DNA of 64,000 bases from positions 1,178,001 to 1,242,000 of the forward strand of contig NC_063077.1 of NCBI RefSeq assembly GCF_022605165.1, written 5' to 3'. The notes below the pieces were generated by a model. The model saw only the letters and a list, made by a program, of their open reading frames with translations. It had not been told where the DNA came from and did no database searches. Position 1 is the first letter of the stretch, and the number at the start of each line of letters is the position of its first letter. This DNA is from Purpureocillium takamizusanense. Its lineage: Eukaryota; Ascomycota; Sordariomycetes; Hypocreales; Ophiocordycipitaceae. This document shows positions 1-11,950 of this stretch, in pieces. Made by a program: the position numbers and the translations under genes.

Positions 1-3000
1 TAGAGACGGACGGCGCTAGGAGGGGGAACTCTCTCCGCCAAGATCATCACATTCGTTGTTGCACACGCAAGGCACGTGCCTGCCCTCATGTCATGTGTTG
101 TACTGGGGCTCCCGCTAGAAGAGTTTCCGGAGAGGCTGCGGTCCGAAAAATCACATACTGTACAGTATACGAAGTACGCCGTTTGGCCTTGAGGGCGGCC
201 GGGCAATAGACCCCCCAGGCTTGGCGCACGTCGAGGCTGTCCCGGCCGTGACGGGAGGTCAGACCGGATTGTGACCCACTAGTCCTGAGTTCCGTTCGGT
301 TTGGCCAGTCTGCCTGATGGCTCCCGGCTGTTATTCATCAGAAACTCTAACGCGCATGTTGCGATGTGATTGCTGGACACGAGTCGTCCGTCTCCCATTC
401 CTGCCCTCCCAGAACGGGCAGTGGCCGCGAGTGGTTCTAGTCTTGGACCGGGCTGCTCTCCGCGTCCATCCTGTGTGCCAGCTTCGACAGGCGAATGAAA
501 CGGAGCACTGCCCCCCTTGTTTGTCTGCCCAAACAGTTGTCGGTGCGGGAAGGAGGACACAGCCACTTCGAGGCCGTTCGGCTCGTCCTAACACCAGCTT
601 GTCTTGCCGCTCGAACTACGTACGTAGGTCTGTGTGTCGCCACGCATCGACGTCTTCACCGCGACTCCTCGGTGGCCCCCGCCCCCTGCTCACAAACCGC
701 ACTACAAGCGCCTTGCCGCTCAGGCTGGAGAGGACGCAGGGGGCTGCGGGCTGTCGACGAACTGAACACAATCGAGGACCAGCGAATGAGACATGCCGCG
801 GGGATGGTTCGACGATGCTGAACAGCGTGTCCCGTGTGTAGTTCTTGGCCTTCATGCCTGCTCCGTGTAGTGTCCGCCTCGTCCCGATGAACCATCGCCG
901 GCCAGATGCCCGTGTCCAAGACTGACGTGTCCCGAAGCTTGAGAGCATAAACCCCGTGTTTGACCGCGGTTGAATGTTTGTCATGTCATTCGTGGGCGAT
1001 CTTAGTTGGCGTTCCGCGCGCCTCGAAATCCAGCTCCTACACCGTCGGGGAAGAAGCTCCTTCCTGGGAAGATGCCACAGAGCTCTCGGAGACGACAAGC
1101 CGCCCAGTTCTTGTGTTCCGGCCGCGAGGCACACACGGCGCCGTGTATCTCGGCGGATGCGACGGCCACCTTGGCCTCGTCATGCCATGTCCTACGTAGG
1201 CGAGCACTTGTATTCAGCGGGCACCTTGTTCGGCGCGGCTCCTGACCGACAAGTCCAAGTGCTGAAAGGAAAAGCAAACACAATCGGATCAGCCTCCCCC
1301 TTGGCACAGCCAGAATTCGTTCTCGAAGCCCCTCTGTGGGCCGCCGCATTATGCCTCGAAATGCGAGTCCCAGCATCCCTGCTGCCCTTGCACGCTCGGC
1401 CGGCGGCGCGGAAAGCGGGAGCGAGCCGGGACGGGTTTCCGTCACGAGGATCATGGGCCAAAACATCCGCGATGCAACGCTTGCAGCCGACTCGAGAGAC
1501 GACCACGCCTCGGCACGTACCAGGTCGTGACCGACGGTCGGTTTGGCCGGGCTCATCAGGCCGTCGAGTGCGGCCCTTGCCAAGGCAGCACCTTCTGATA
1601 GTCCGTTTCGTGTCCTGATGAGGCTCATCTAAATACGGACGCAGACTCCATCGATACTGGTGCTCCGTTTGTCTCTGCGGTCAAGTGGCGCCGCCGATGG
1701 TCGACAGCGACACCGGGAGACACAACAGGGGGGGGGGGCCTGACTCGCCAGGGCCTCGTGCCATCCAGGCTTGAGACGGTGTAATGACCAGGGGGCCAGT
1801 ATCCATCTTGAGTCGGGAGTTGCCGCCCACGGCCATGGGTCAGTCTTTGAGACGCGGCTGCCCGACCTTGCAATCACGGTGCTGCTCCGCCAGACATTCC
1901 CGTGCGCGATTGCGAAAACGGCGTCCTTCCTCACATGGAGGGGGGAAGGCGGCCGCCCGTAGGCTGGTGGTCAAAATGACGACAAGACGTCGCGGCCGTT
2001 CCGTGGAGAAGCACGCGCGCGCAACGGACGGGACGTTGTCGGCTTCCGTCGAGTGGAGCCATTCGCGTTGTCGAATCAAGGACGAGCAAGGCAGATTAAA
2101 TCCATCGGAAAGGTGTGTGTATCATGGTGTCTAGCCTCGAACGCCGCATTGGTGGCCAGCGAATGCTACCGGCTGGCCGAGATTTCTGGTGGAGTAGCTG
2201 AACGAAGCGCCGTCTCTCTTGACCTCCTTCTTTCGTTGACGAAGATTCTGCTGTCTGCCTGTCCAGCGGCGAAGCAGCTTTTCGAGAGTCGACAGCGAAG
2301 TGTCTCTCACATTCGGGAAGGGTGTGACGCGATGGCGTCTTCAGCATCAGCACCTGTGGAAACAGAGGCCACCAGGCCGGACATGGGAAGAAAGGGGACA
2401 CCACCCGTTGGGAGGGGGGCCGCCCCTTGACTGGGCATGGGCCTTGCCGACGATGGCCATGCCCCCCCCCCCACACAACCCGCGCATCCCTGCCCGGTCA
2501 ACGCGTGCCTGGCGGGCACTTGACGAATCCAAAGCCCTTTCCAAGTGTGAGAGGCGCCTGGTCCTTGGCTTGTCCCACGACTGCTGACTGGGACGAGTCG
2601 GGGCTCGAGCGTTCCTCAACCCCATCTCTCTTTGGCACCGAAAATGCAGCTACGAACATACATTCGCATGGAAAGTAGGTCCGTTCGAAGCGTTCGTCAT
2701 CCCACTAGCCCGAGCTGTGTGTGTGTGTGGCCGATGCGAAGAAATTGAAGGTTCGTTGCGTGACGCACGTCGCGGCTTGCCACGCTTTTGGAAATGACGC
2801 TTTTCCGCAACCGACTGCCAACAGGGGCAACAGGGCACCACAACGTGTTGGCACCTTGGTCCTCATGTGAGGCGCGGGCACCGTGCATCGGTAGCCTGGT
2901 GGACGACCGGCACGCGTAGCGAGTTTCTGATGTTTGTTCGTGCCGTGGCTGGCGTGTGAGGGAGACGGCCGAGGCTGCCAACAGTGAGGTACTATCGCGT

Positions 3001-6000
3001 TTGACGCGATATGACAGGGGCGGGTCGCCCTTGTAGAGAGGCGGTCCGCCAGTGCCCATCGCTGTGCCTCACTGGTCGCGAATAGAATAGCGGACGCTGT
3101 CGTCCTGACTGGGCGTGTCCAGAGTGATGATCGCGTCAGTGACGTCTTTGGGGGCGGAACGTGCCACAATGTCCTTCCCGAAAGCGCGGTTGGATATAAA
3201 TAGTAGACTGCGCTGCAACAGTCCAAGACCGGCCAGGCCAACCCTGGCCATGTAATTTGAGACAATTGTTGTGCCCGCCAACGCGCTCGTTCGAGTCCTG
3301 GACTGTGAGCACGGCACCAACAGGAGAGGACGGCTTGCAGTCTTGTCTCAGAGTGAGTAGACTTGGTTGGAAAGTCACCCGAGCCCTGCCGAACGCCTAT
3401 AATCGGTGATGCAGAAAGTTATCGTCCGCCACACAGAGGACTGTCCCGTGCTTCATGGAGCCGTTGGCTCTCCGCCAATGCTGTGGGATGCAGTGAGCGC
3501 TCTCCACGGCCCAAAGCTGATCCCCGCGTCAGCAAGTGCGAACGCAACACACAAAGGCACAAGCACTGGCCCTTGCGGCCCCGAGGTTGTGTCTGTGGTC
3601 GGGGGAGCCCGTTGCACCGCTTCCCGTCAGTGACTGTCGGCAATGTCCACTCGCGTCCGCTTGTTGGCTGTTGCCGTTCAGTTCACTTGGTGCCACGGCG
3701 TAGTACATTGCCTTCTCGCGGCCTGAGATGGAGTCCATGTGCAACATCCCCCGTTCCGGTGGCACAGAGTTATTCCTTGTGCTGTGCTTGGATGTCAACC
3801 CGCGTCCCGGAGCCGGTGCATAAGCTCACACCATTGACTGCAACGGCCAGGGGCCCCAGCTCGGCGCCCGTCTTCCCAGTTGGATGTGCAGGGGCCTCGT
3901 TCGCTCCACTGTGACCCGGGCGAGCGGGTGGCGGGCAAGGCCGCAACCCCCCTTGTTGCACTCCGCACTCTGGCACGCGAACGCTGCGACTTGGTCACGT
4001 TTTCTTTTGGAGGCGGACATGGCTGTGACGATGACCGAACCAGCCCTGGCTCGTGGAACAAGGCGATGTGAGGTTCATCCATCACGACAGTGTGTGGAAC
4101 TCAGCCCTATGGAGCACGACCTCTCCTCGTCTGGGCTGGGCGACAAACCCGCCGTTCCTGGATCGAAGCTCGGACGGCCCTTGGGCTGGCGCCCCCGATG
4201 TGACGCCATCCACCAGCGCATTGCTGGGAACAAATACCATCAATAAAGTGAGAGCAACCGCATTCCTAGCCTCGACACAGCCACGCTCGATCCCGATGCT
4301 GACCGCCACGGTTGGCGGGGTTTTCTCCCCCGTTGTTTCTGCCAATGCGTTTGGCGGCATTCTCGAATGCCGAATTACCCAGAACAACTCATCCTACCCT
4401 GAACACAACGTTTCGACGTTGGCGATCCACGTCAGCAGCCTCTTGTCGTCCGCAGGCCAGGGTGGCTGCGTGTTGCCGATTCGTCACCGGCATCGCGGAT
4501 GGCTCCGACAAGCGCAACAGTCGGATTGTAGCGGCCTCGAGCCAAGACTGATGCATCGCCCACGTCATAGAATGGCGGCAAGACTCATCAAAGCGCGATC
4601 CTTGCACTCACCCACAATCGCTGCCGGCGCTTGACAGGCTTCTGGCGGGCTGCACGCAGGGCGCATTCCACTGGCAGCTACCATCCACGTGCTTGTGGCG
4701 GGTTAGCCGTGCTATCCTGGACCAAGGCGGCCTCACCTTGTCAGAAGGAGCCACGCGATGGAGGCAGGGGGGCCCTGCTTACGTCGTCCTGAACCCATCT
4801 CGACGCCATCTACTCAACCACGACGCGCCAGAGCGGGACCTCTGGGGTGGTGACAAGCTGACACGAGTTGGGCGACTGTCTTTGGCGGGCGGACTCGATG
4901 CTTGTGAGTGATGAGTTGGCTGTGGAAATAAAACAAGGCGGGCGCAGTTCACGCGAGTCGCCCAGTATGGAAATTATCGGTCAATATACAAGATACCTTA
5001 CCTGTACCTACTGTAGGTTAGTATAAGATACTACTAGGTAGGTAGTAAACAGGTACGTACACCCCTCCGTCCTCTGCCTGCCCAGCATCTGCTTGCACTG
5101 GCTCGCGGCGTTGTGGCCGCGGCGCAGGTACCTCGTCCAATGTACCTCACGAGGTCGGGGTGGGCCGTCATGGGTTGCCGGGAGCATGGGTCGCCGGCGA
5201 AGGTACGCGCCACTATGTGTGGAATGGTCCCTGGTACCTTGCCCAGCTTTAGTACTACGTAATACCACCCTGTTGTACGGAGTACGTAGTGCCCGAATCG
5301 CTCCTTCTGTGAGGCGTGCAAGGCAGGCGCTCTGTGCATCGACCGACTAGTAGACTCCTCCGTCAACGGAAGGAGCACGGGAGCTGTGGCTACTTTGGCG
5401 GGTCCGGTGAGTGACTTGCAAATCTCCTTTTTGCTGCAACCGAGATCATCATCTCTCGAGGCGCCGGCAGAAAGGAGGTAAGGTGGCAGGAAGAAAAATT
5501 TGCAGTCGCGACAATCGACAATCTCTCTCCCGCTCCGACGCAAACGCGAGACGCGTTTGGATGCTCATCCAGAACGTCTGTCCGTCCATCTCGCGCACCA
5601 CCCCCTGCCAGCCGCACTGTCCCGCAAGCTTGCAAGGAAATACTGTCGCCAACCAAGGCCCCCCTTCCCATCGACAACGCCTGTTCCTGGCCTCTACCCC
5701 AGATCCGCTGCCATCCCAAGTTCAACATCGTGCGCCACTCACCGTGCAACACCCTCCTGTCCCCCTGGCCGCTGCGCCCAACGGCCCGTCCACCATCACA
5801 GACAACGGGCGAGGCTGTCGTCACTGGCGCCCCGTCGAGTTTTGGGACCCTCCTATTGCGGGTACACGAGTAAGGCACCCACTTTGATGAGGGACGCCTC
5901 CGAGCGTACCTGAGGTACTTTCTGCCGCGTGACGACGGCGCCCTCGTCGTTGCAACTTTTCATTGTGGCTCCCAAGCTCGCGCCTGGACAGTGAGAGAGA

Positions 6001-9000
6001 CAGAGAGAGAGGGTCCTGCATCCTGTGCTGCGCTACTACGATCTACTGCTGTTACCAGCCATTGCATACCATATTCTGCATTCACTTTTAATTTTTCCCC
6101 CCGTTTCCCCAACTCTTTTTGCATCCCATATCCCTTCCCACGTGCAGCTGGACCCTGTCGCCACCGAGGCTCTCAACTGCAGCGAAAGACGTGTCTGACG
6201 TCGTGGCCAGCCCTGCACCAAGGTTCCCGTCAAACGACTGCAACCCCTGCGCTCTCGGCCGTCTGTCAGGTTTTTTTTTTTGCTTGACCACCTTGCTTGC
6301 CCGACGCGCGGGCTGCCGCTTGGCCCTGCCCAGCCCACTCGACGAGAGGACGACCCTGCAGAATCCTGCACATCACCAGTGACGTTCTCCGCAGGAACGC
6401 ACCGCGTCTGCAGAGCCGTTGGAAACGCGAGCCGCCTCCGGACGCCATAAAGCTTGATTGACCAAAACGGCGCCAAACGACTCCCTGTGCCTGACAGCGC
6501 CAGCCTTTGTCTTGCGACTCAAATCGTCATTGGTAACGACCGCGCCCTTGTCGGCCGCGTCCATCGGGGCTGATAAGAACCAAATAGCTGTGTTCGCGCT
6601 GCTTCAAGATCCGGCAAGAGCCGTTCCGGTTTGGTGCCACCAGAAGACGGCCGGCCGGGTCTGACGAGTCCAACCTTTTGGGAGCCAAAATCGCCTTTCT
6701 TTTGCGCAACCCGACGCTCTTGATCAGGTTTCGTCGCAGCACGAATCCCATCATAAACGCCTATCCCCCCCGAGCCCAAGCCCGAGCCCAACCCGCAGCC
6801 ACCCAGCAGGGACGGTTTGCTGCCGTCGCTCCAGGCGTTCTCCCGCACCGACCAGCAGGGTTTAGTGCTGACCGAAAACCGCTGACGGCCACTAACGGTC
6901 GACATTCCCCACCACCCCAAACGAGGTACCCGACGAGCTCCTGGACCAGGCCAAACCCTGTGCTCCGCTCCTTCAGGCGCCAATTTCAAGGTTAGTGGAC
7001 CTATTCCTCACAAGCCACCACTGTCCAGTCCTGTCCTGTCCTGCTCGGGGCGCAACGGGCTGCCCTTTTCGATGCTGCCACTGCGCGCAGCTTGCCGGCC
7101 GGGGGCCACGAGACGTTCGTCGTTCGGCGTCGCGTGCGTCGTTCTTCCGCGCAGCCCGTACCTATCTGGTGCAGCGGCGCACAGCCAGGCCACAGCGCAA
7201 GGTTGCACGAGCAAGCCCACGCCCACGCCCCAGCTGTCGAACCTCGATGTCTGCTTGGCGCCAGCGTGCCGGCTGCTCGGGATTGCGGCGCGTCGACTCG
7301 CACTAGAAAGGGGTAGGCGACCAGGGAAGCGACCAAGGGGGGGGGGGGGTGGTCGGCCAAGTCGCAAAGCATCAATCAGCCTGGGCACTCTGCGCTCTCC
7401 ATGCATGTGTGCGTGCGTGCTCGATCAAGCATGCCTGCCAGGGCAACGGGTCCATGCAGTCGGTGCCTTGTCAAGTTGTCATGCAACTACCGCACCCTGT
7501 TTTGATCCCCGCCGCCAACGACAACCACCAGTTCAAGCGCAGTGTGCTGACTTTTTGCATCTGCCAGCTCCGTCACGGTCGTCGGAACCACAATCCGACA
7601 CTGTATTTCGTACATACCGTTGAGTCAAAGCGTACGTCACATTCTGTCCGTCTCTCCGCGAAACCGTCGCCCGCCCAGCCTCGTCTCCAGCATTAACGGA
7701 TGCGCTCAGTATCGCCCAGTGGTCTTGGCCGTCACTCTAGGTCTGGTAAGCTCCGGCCTGCCACCGCGACATCGCGTCCTGCGCGATATCCCACCCAACG
7801 CGCGCCGCGCCGCGCCGCGCCGCGTTTCTGTAGAACCGAGGCTGATAGCGCTGTGTAGGATCTGGCGAACGACTCTTCGCGCGGCCTCGAGGCTTCCAGT
7901 TGCTGTAAGCCTGGGCAACTCCTCCAAGGTACGTTTTTGCATGAGATGGGGCGAGCTCAACCGCAGACCCGCGCTCCACGCCTTTGCAATTTTCCATGGC
8001 CTTTTGCGCAAGTCGAGCCAGTCGAAGCTGCGTGTCCGTGCTTCCCCGACCGGGATGGCCTGTCTTGAGACCGACTTGGACGTGCCGTTTATGATTTGGT
8101 GCGGATATGTCCTGCTGCCGTGGGGCAGCCTGGGCGGCACCCAGACCATCAACGCATCGTCGCATGAACCGCCACGATCCACATCTCATGAAGCCCGACT
8201 GTACGTGAAGTCAATCGCTGACTCGGAACAGGCGTCAAGTCGACTGCACTATATCGTCCGGGGCAGAAGGCGAGAGCACTCTTGGTCGAAAGCCAAAAGA
8301 CAAAAGAGAGACAGGGATTCGTGTTGGGGCAAAGCCGACGCGACTCGATCGGTACTTCTTCCTTGAACCCGAACGTGCCCAATGTGGCCTACAACACAAT
8401 ACCTCTTGGCCCCGAAAGCCGACTGACAAGAATCGCGATAGGACCACGCACCCTTCCGTGTCCTGCCAGCTTTCATGACTGCGGCAATGGCTACGCACCG
8501 GCAAGTCCGCGGCCATTTCAAAGAGGACCCTGTTTCCGATCCGGTGAGTTATGCCTAATTTTTCTGCGTCTGAGACGTCGTCTCGAAGTCTGTGGCCGAG
8601 TGGCGTCGTTGCGACTGCGAACTTGAATTTCCGGACGCCTCAATCAATGCGCGGCAGCAATGACAATCATTCGGGCAGTGCCCGACGAGTGGTCCGTTGT
8701 CCCCATCGCGCGTCCAGCCAGCGTCGGCGCGTTTGGGCGGCATTGAGTTTGGCACGAAATGCACACCTCCCGCAATTTGCCCTCTGTCGTCGTGAGTTTG
8801 AGGTTGGCTCGGCCTCAGAACTGCACAGCGCAGCACCGCACTGCACAGCAGCACTCACTGCACATCGCGGTCGGAGCTGGCCTGTCGCAACCTTGACCGG
8901 GTCAAGACTGAGCGGTGGTGGGTTTGGCAGGGTGACTCCTGTTTCACCAATGACTAGGGTGCCCGCATACGACAAGGCGAGTGGGTCGTCCCGGCGTGGT
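1..9000. other. gene-free region, no supportable feature
   Basis: Both strands carry open frames up to about 250 codons (for example 7620-8366 plus and 1002-1628 minus). None shows a recognisable domain, consistent codon texture or linked splice sites, and frames on both strands are about equally open, as expected of GC-rich non-coding DNA. No transposon terminal repeats, polyprotein motifs or rRNA were seen. The texture changes near 5.4 kb, from mixed sequence to pyrimidine-rich stretches resembling promoter or leader DNA. A genuine multi-exon gene made of short exons could still have been missed here. Confidence 0.5.
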
Positions 9001-9081
9001 ACGTGCAAGTCGACGTCGAGAGTGGGAGGGGAGGGCTGAGCCGGAAGGCTGCAGCCTCTGCATCAGCTCTCATCACCCGTT

Positions 9082-9118
9082 CACACACGCACACACGCAC
9101 ACACACACACACACACAC
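9082..9118. repeat. (CA)n microsatellite
   Basis: Alternating CA/AC dinucleotides with a few interrupting G bases at the left end. Confidence 0.95.
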
Positions 9119-9382
9119 GAGCGTGCGACACGACGGCAAGGACGTCGGCCCGCACAACGCCTCGAGCTCTCCGCGGCTCAGCTGCAGAATGGCGGTGGAT
9201 GCGACGTTCTCGAATGTGCAGGACGCGGCGGACGGCACGAGGAGATGGACCTCTGCGACATCTGCCAATGGGCCGCGAGGCTGTCGAGACGTCCGGCGCT
9301 CCCCACCCCCCAATTCGCCCCGGCTCAAGGGTGCGCCAACAGCGACGACTGTGGGCCAACTGTCGTTGGGCCTGCCCGGGAG

Positions 9383-9410
9383 GTGTGTGTGTGTGTGTGT
9401 GTGTGTGTGT
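9383..9410. repeat. (GT)n microsatellite
   Basis: Uninterrupted GT dinucleotides, about 265 bp after a CA tract. The two are complementary and could in principle pair in a transcript. Confidence 0.95.
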
Positions 9411-11204
9411 CCGCGTGTGGCGTGGACCGGGGAACGCGCTTATTGTACCCGGGAGGTTGAAGCGACCTGGGCCAGCGCCATGAGTTGGTGGGGGCTGGCG
9501 AATCCAGTGTCAGCCCAAGGCGCTGGACCGCACCGGGTTCGACAGCGCAGCGCAGCGCAGCGAGCCAGCACAGCCAGCCAGCCCAGAGAGGTCCCTAGTG
9601 GGATGCAGAGGGTGGTGGCTACCGTCGAGGACGAGGGCGGGCTGGACAGCAGACGGATGCCGACGATTCACGACCGTGTTTGCCATGTGTGGCGTGACGC
9701 CAGCCGCGACACAAAGCACCCTCTGAGCCGAGCAGCACGCAAGCGTGGTGGACAGGCTTGGGTGTCTTGCCCGCCGGCACCAGCAGCGAGATTGGGAACG
9801 GGGCTTGCTGCAGGACGAAGCGAAGCGACCGGCGCAGCTGCGAGCCAAAGTTGCCTCGCAGCGCGGCGCGGCGTGTGGGGAACGCAGCCAGCGAGCACCT
9901 ACCAGGCGCCGACTCGGCGCCAGCCGGAAGTCTGCGGCGACTGCGTCCTTTGCCTCCCGTCGGCCGACCGTTGTGCGCCTCTTTTTTTTTTTTGATGCTG
10001 AAGCCGCAGCCACCACTGCGACCACCACAACCACTACCACTGGGGCGAGCGCCTCCCCGTTGAACTCTGCCGCGTTGGACCGCCATCGGCAGCGGCAGCG
10101 CGGCCCAGCCCAGCTCAGCCCAGCCAGCCAGCCGTTGACAGCGTCATGTCGAAGCCGACGGCGACAGGGGGCTGCGACGGCGGGATCCATGCCGTGGCGG
10201 GTTCTGGGGGCCGTGTGGCAATGGCTGAAGAGCCACGGCTGCCGCTGCTGTCTGTCTGCTGCTGCCACCACCACGGTTGTCTGTTACCACCACCTCCTGC
10301 TGGGTGGTGATTGGGATGGGTGTGGTGATGCTGGTGGGTGGTTGAGGTGCGCGCGTGGCCGTGCCTTGCCTTGGCTTCGACACCTTCCCTGTCCACACCG
10401 CCTGAGGACCTCTTCCTCATCCCCCATCGCTCCCCTCCCCTGGGCCCATGCCACTCCACCCCACCCCCCCTTCCTCCCAGCGGCGGCGGAGACGAGGAGC
10501 TTGGGAGCATGCAGACGCCTGGATCCCGGTCGAATCCTGGTCCACTGGCTAGCCCCGGCTCTCGAGTGCTCCATTGGGCAGCTGCCCCTTGGAAAACGCA
10601 CACTGTCCCCCCAGGCGGCTTGTCCATTGGTCGTTTAATCAAAAGCGTCCCAACCCCTGTCGCCCGCCTTCCATGCGTTGGCCCTGCCCGGGCGCCCCCG
10701 GCCTCTTCTCTCCTCCCGCCTGCTGGGCCTCTTGGGAGGACCCCCGTCGCTCCCCCGAGGCCCCAACGCACCCCCACCCCTGCGCGGCGTGCGGGCCCCT
10801 GGCTGGCCTTGCTGGTGCCCAAGTCCCCCCCGCCAGGGAAAAAAAAGACACTGGAGCATGGCTTCGCGGCGGGAGCTTCTGCACCTGCCGTGGTATTCTT
10901 CACCGTCCAACTTGTGGCCCGGCTGCAAGGCGGCACAGGCTCCGGCGTTGCGTTGCGGTGCGGTGCGAGCACCTGCATACCGGCATCTTGCCTGCCCTGA
11001 GCTTTTTTGGCCGGCAAGTTGTCGAACAGGCCATGGTAAGCAGAGCCTTGTTGGGGGGGGGGCGAGGGGGAGCTCTAAGCCCGGCGGCACAGCACAGCCA
11101 GCACAAGGAGTGCGATGCGAGGCGGAGAAGCGCAAAGCGCAGCACTGCTCAACACAGCACAGCACGGCAGCGCAGCGCAGCGCAGAGCAGGTGTTGAACA
11201 CAAC

Positions 11205-11241
11205 AGAGCAGAGCAGAGCAGAGCAGAGCAGAGCAGAGCAG
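11205..11241. repeat. (AGAGC)n pentanucleotide repeat
   Basis: Seven near-perfect AGAGC units directly follow a degenerate CAGCA/CAGCG-rich stretch (about 11090-11190). Both lie in the putative leader of the downstream regulator. Confidence 0.95.
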
Positions 11242-11253
11242 CTTTGTCGCGAC

Positions 11254-11279
11254 CCGCCGCCGCCGCCGCCGCCGCCGCC
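11254..11279. repeat. (CCG)n trinucleotide repeat
   Basis: Perfect CCG/GCC run, 12 bp after the AGAGC array. Confidence 0.95.
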
Positions 11280-11950
11280 ATCCTTGCAGTACGGTACATA
11301 CATGCATTGTCAGCCCATTGCTTCCCCACTCGCTACAGATGCCACCTCCCTCCCTCCTATCCATGCCCGTCACCCTGCGTGTTCAAATATACCTCCTCCC
11401 CCTGCCAGTCTTCCATCTGCGCCACCACCCCGATTCGCCTTTTTTTTTCTTCCCCTTGCCCTGCTCTGGCGCGCTTCTGTCATTGTTTCCCGGCCCTGAC
11501 CGCCGCCGTCGTCGCGCTTCAAGACCACGAGGTTTTTTGACTAGGAGGTAGTTGACTCCCGTGATCCTGTCTGCCCGTTGCAGCCCCCCCTCCCCCTCCC
11601 CGTTTGCCTCGTCCGCTTTCACCACTTTTTGCCGGCTGCAGTCGGACGGCAGATGTCTTCTCCCCCCCGTCCGCCCACATCCATGGTGGTGCCCCCCCAT
11701 TGCCTCGCCTGGGGCTCGCTCGAGTAAGCGGGTGCAAGGTTGCTTTATCAGCGTGGACCTTCTGGGCCTAGCACGCCTCACCCGTGCCATCCCAGTCGGT
11801 CCGCCGCCAGGGGACTGGCCCACCCCACTGAGCTTCCCAGACCTGGCCTGCTGCCGTCCAGGGGCCCCCAAATAAAACACCAACGCGTCCTACCTCAGAC
11901 TGATTCTTGCGGAGGCTTTAGCCCTTCTTTTCACTGTCGATGTCTTACTG

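Larger units (their letters stand above)
9000..11950 (+). other. repeat-rich putative promoter and long 5' leader of the gene at 11951
   Basis: This stretch has no credible coding frame. It is dense in simple repeats (CA, GT, CAGCG, AGAGC and CCG runs) and in C/T-rich tracts on the plus strand from about 10.4 kb onward. Several short ATG-initiated frames occur, which would act as upstream open reading frames if transcribed. An ATG followed immediately by a good splice donor (ATG at 11033, GTAAGC at 11036) and a matching acceptor at 11971 suggest the leader may contain an intron. Long leaders of this kind are common for fungal developmental regulators; that it is a leader here is inference. 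Confidence 0.4.

Noticed and set aside
3288..3300. tRNA T-loop-like GTTCGAGTCC (and a similar one near 17637)
   Set aside because: No matching A-box, D-arm or acceptor stem upstream.
7620..8366. 248-codon plus-strand frame in the left gene-free region
   Set aside because: The start is not an ATG in good context, there is no domain or compositional signature, and similar frames exist on both strands nearby.
8592..8603. tRNA A-box-like sequence TGGCCGAGTGGC
   Set aside because: The following bases do not form an anticodon stem and no GGTTCRANNCC B-box lies at the right distance.
1..9000. Decayed transposon inactivated by repeat-induced point mutation
   Set aside because: No strong AT or TpA enrichment, no terminal repeats and no transposase or reverse-transcriptase motif in any frame I read.
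10115..11017. 300-codon minus-strand frame upstream of the regulator
   Set aside because: Low-complexity Gly/Arg/Pro frame over C-rich leader DNA; no domain and no conserved start.
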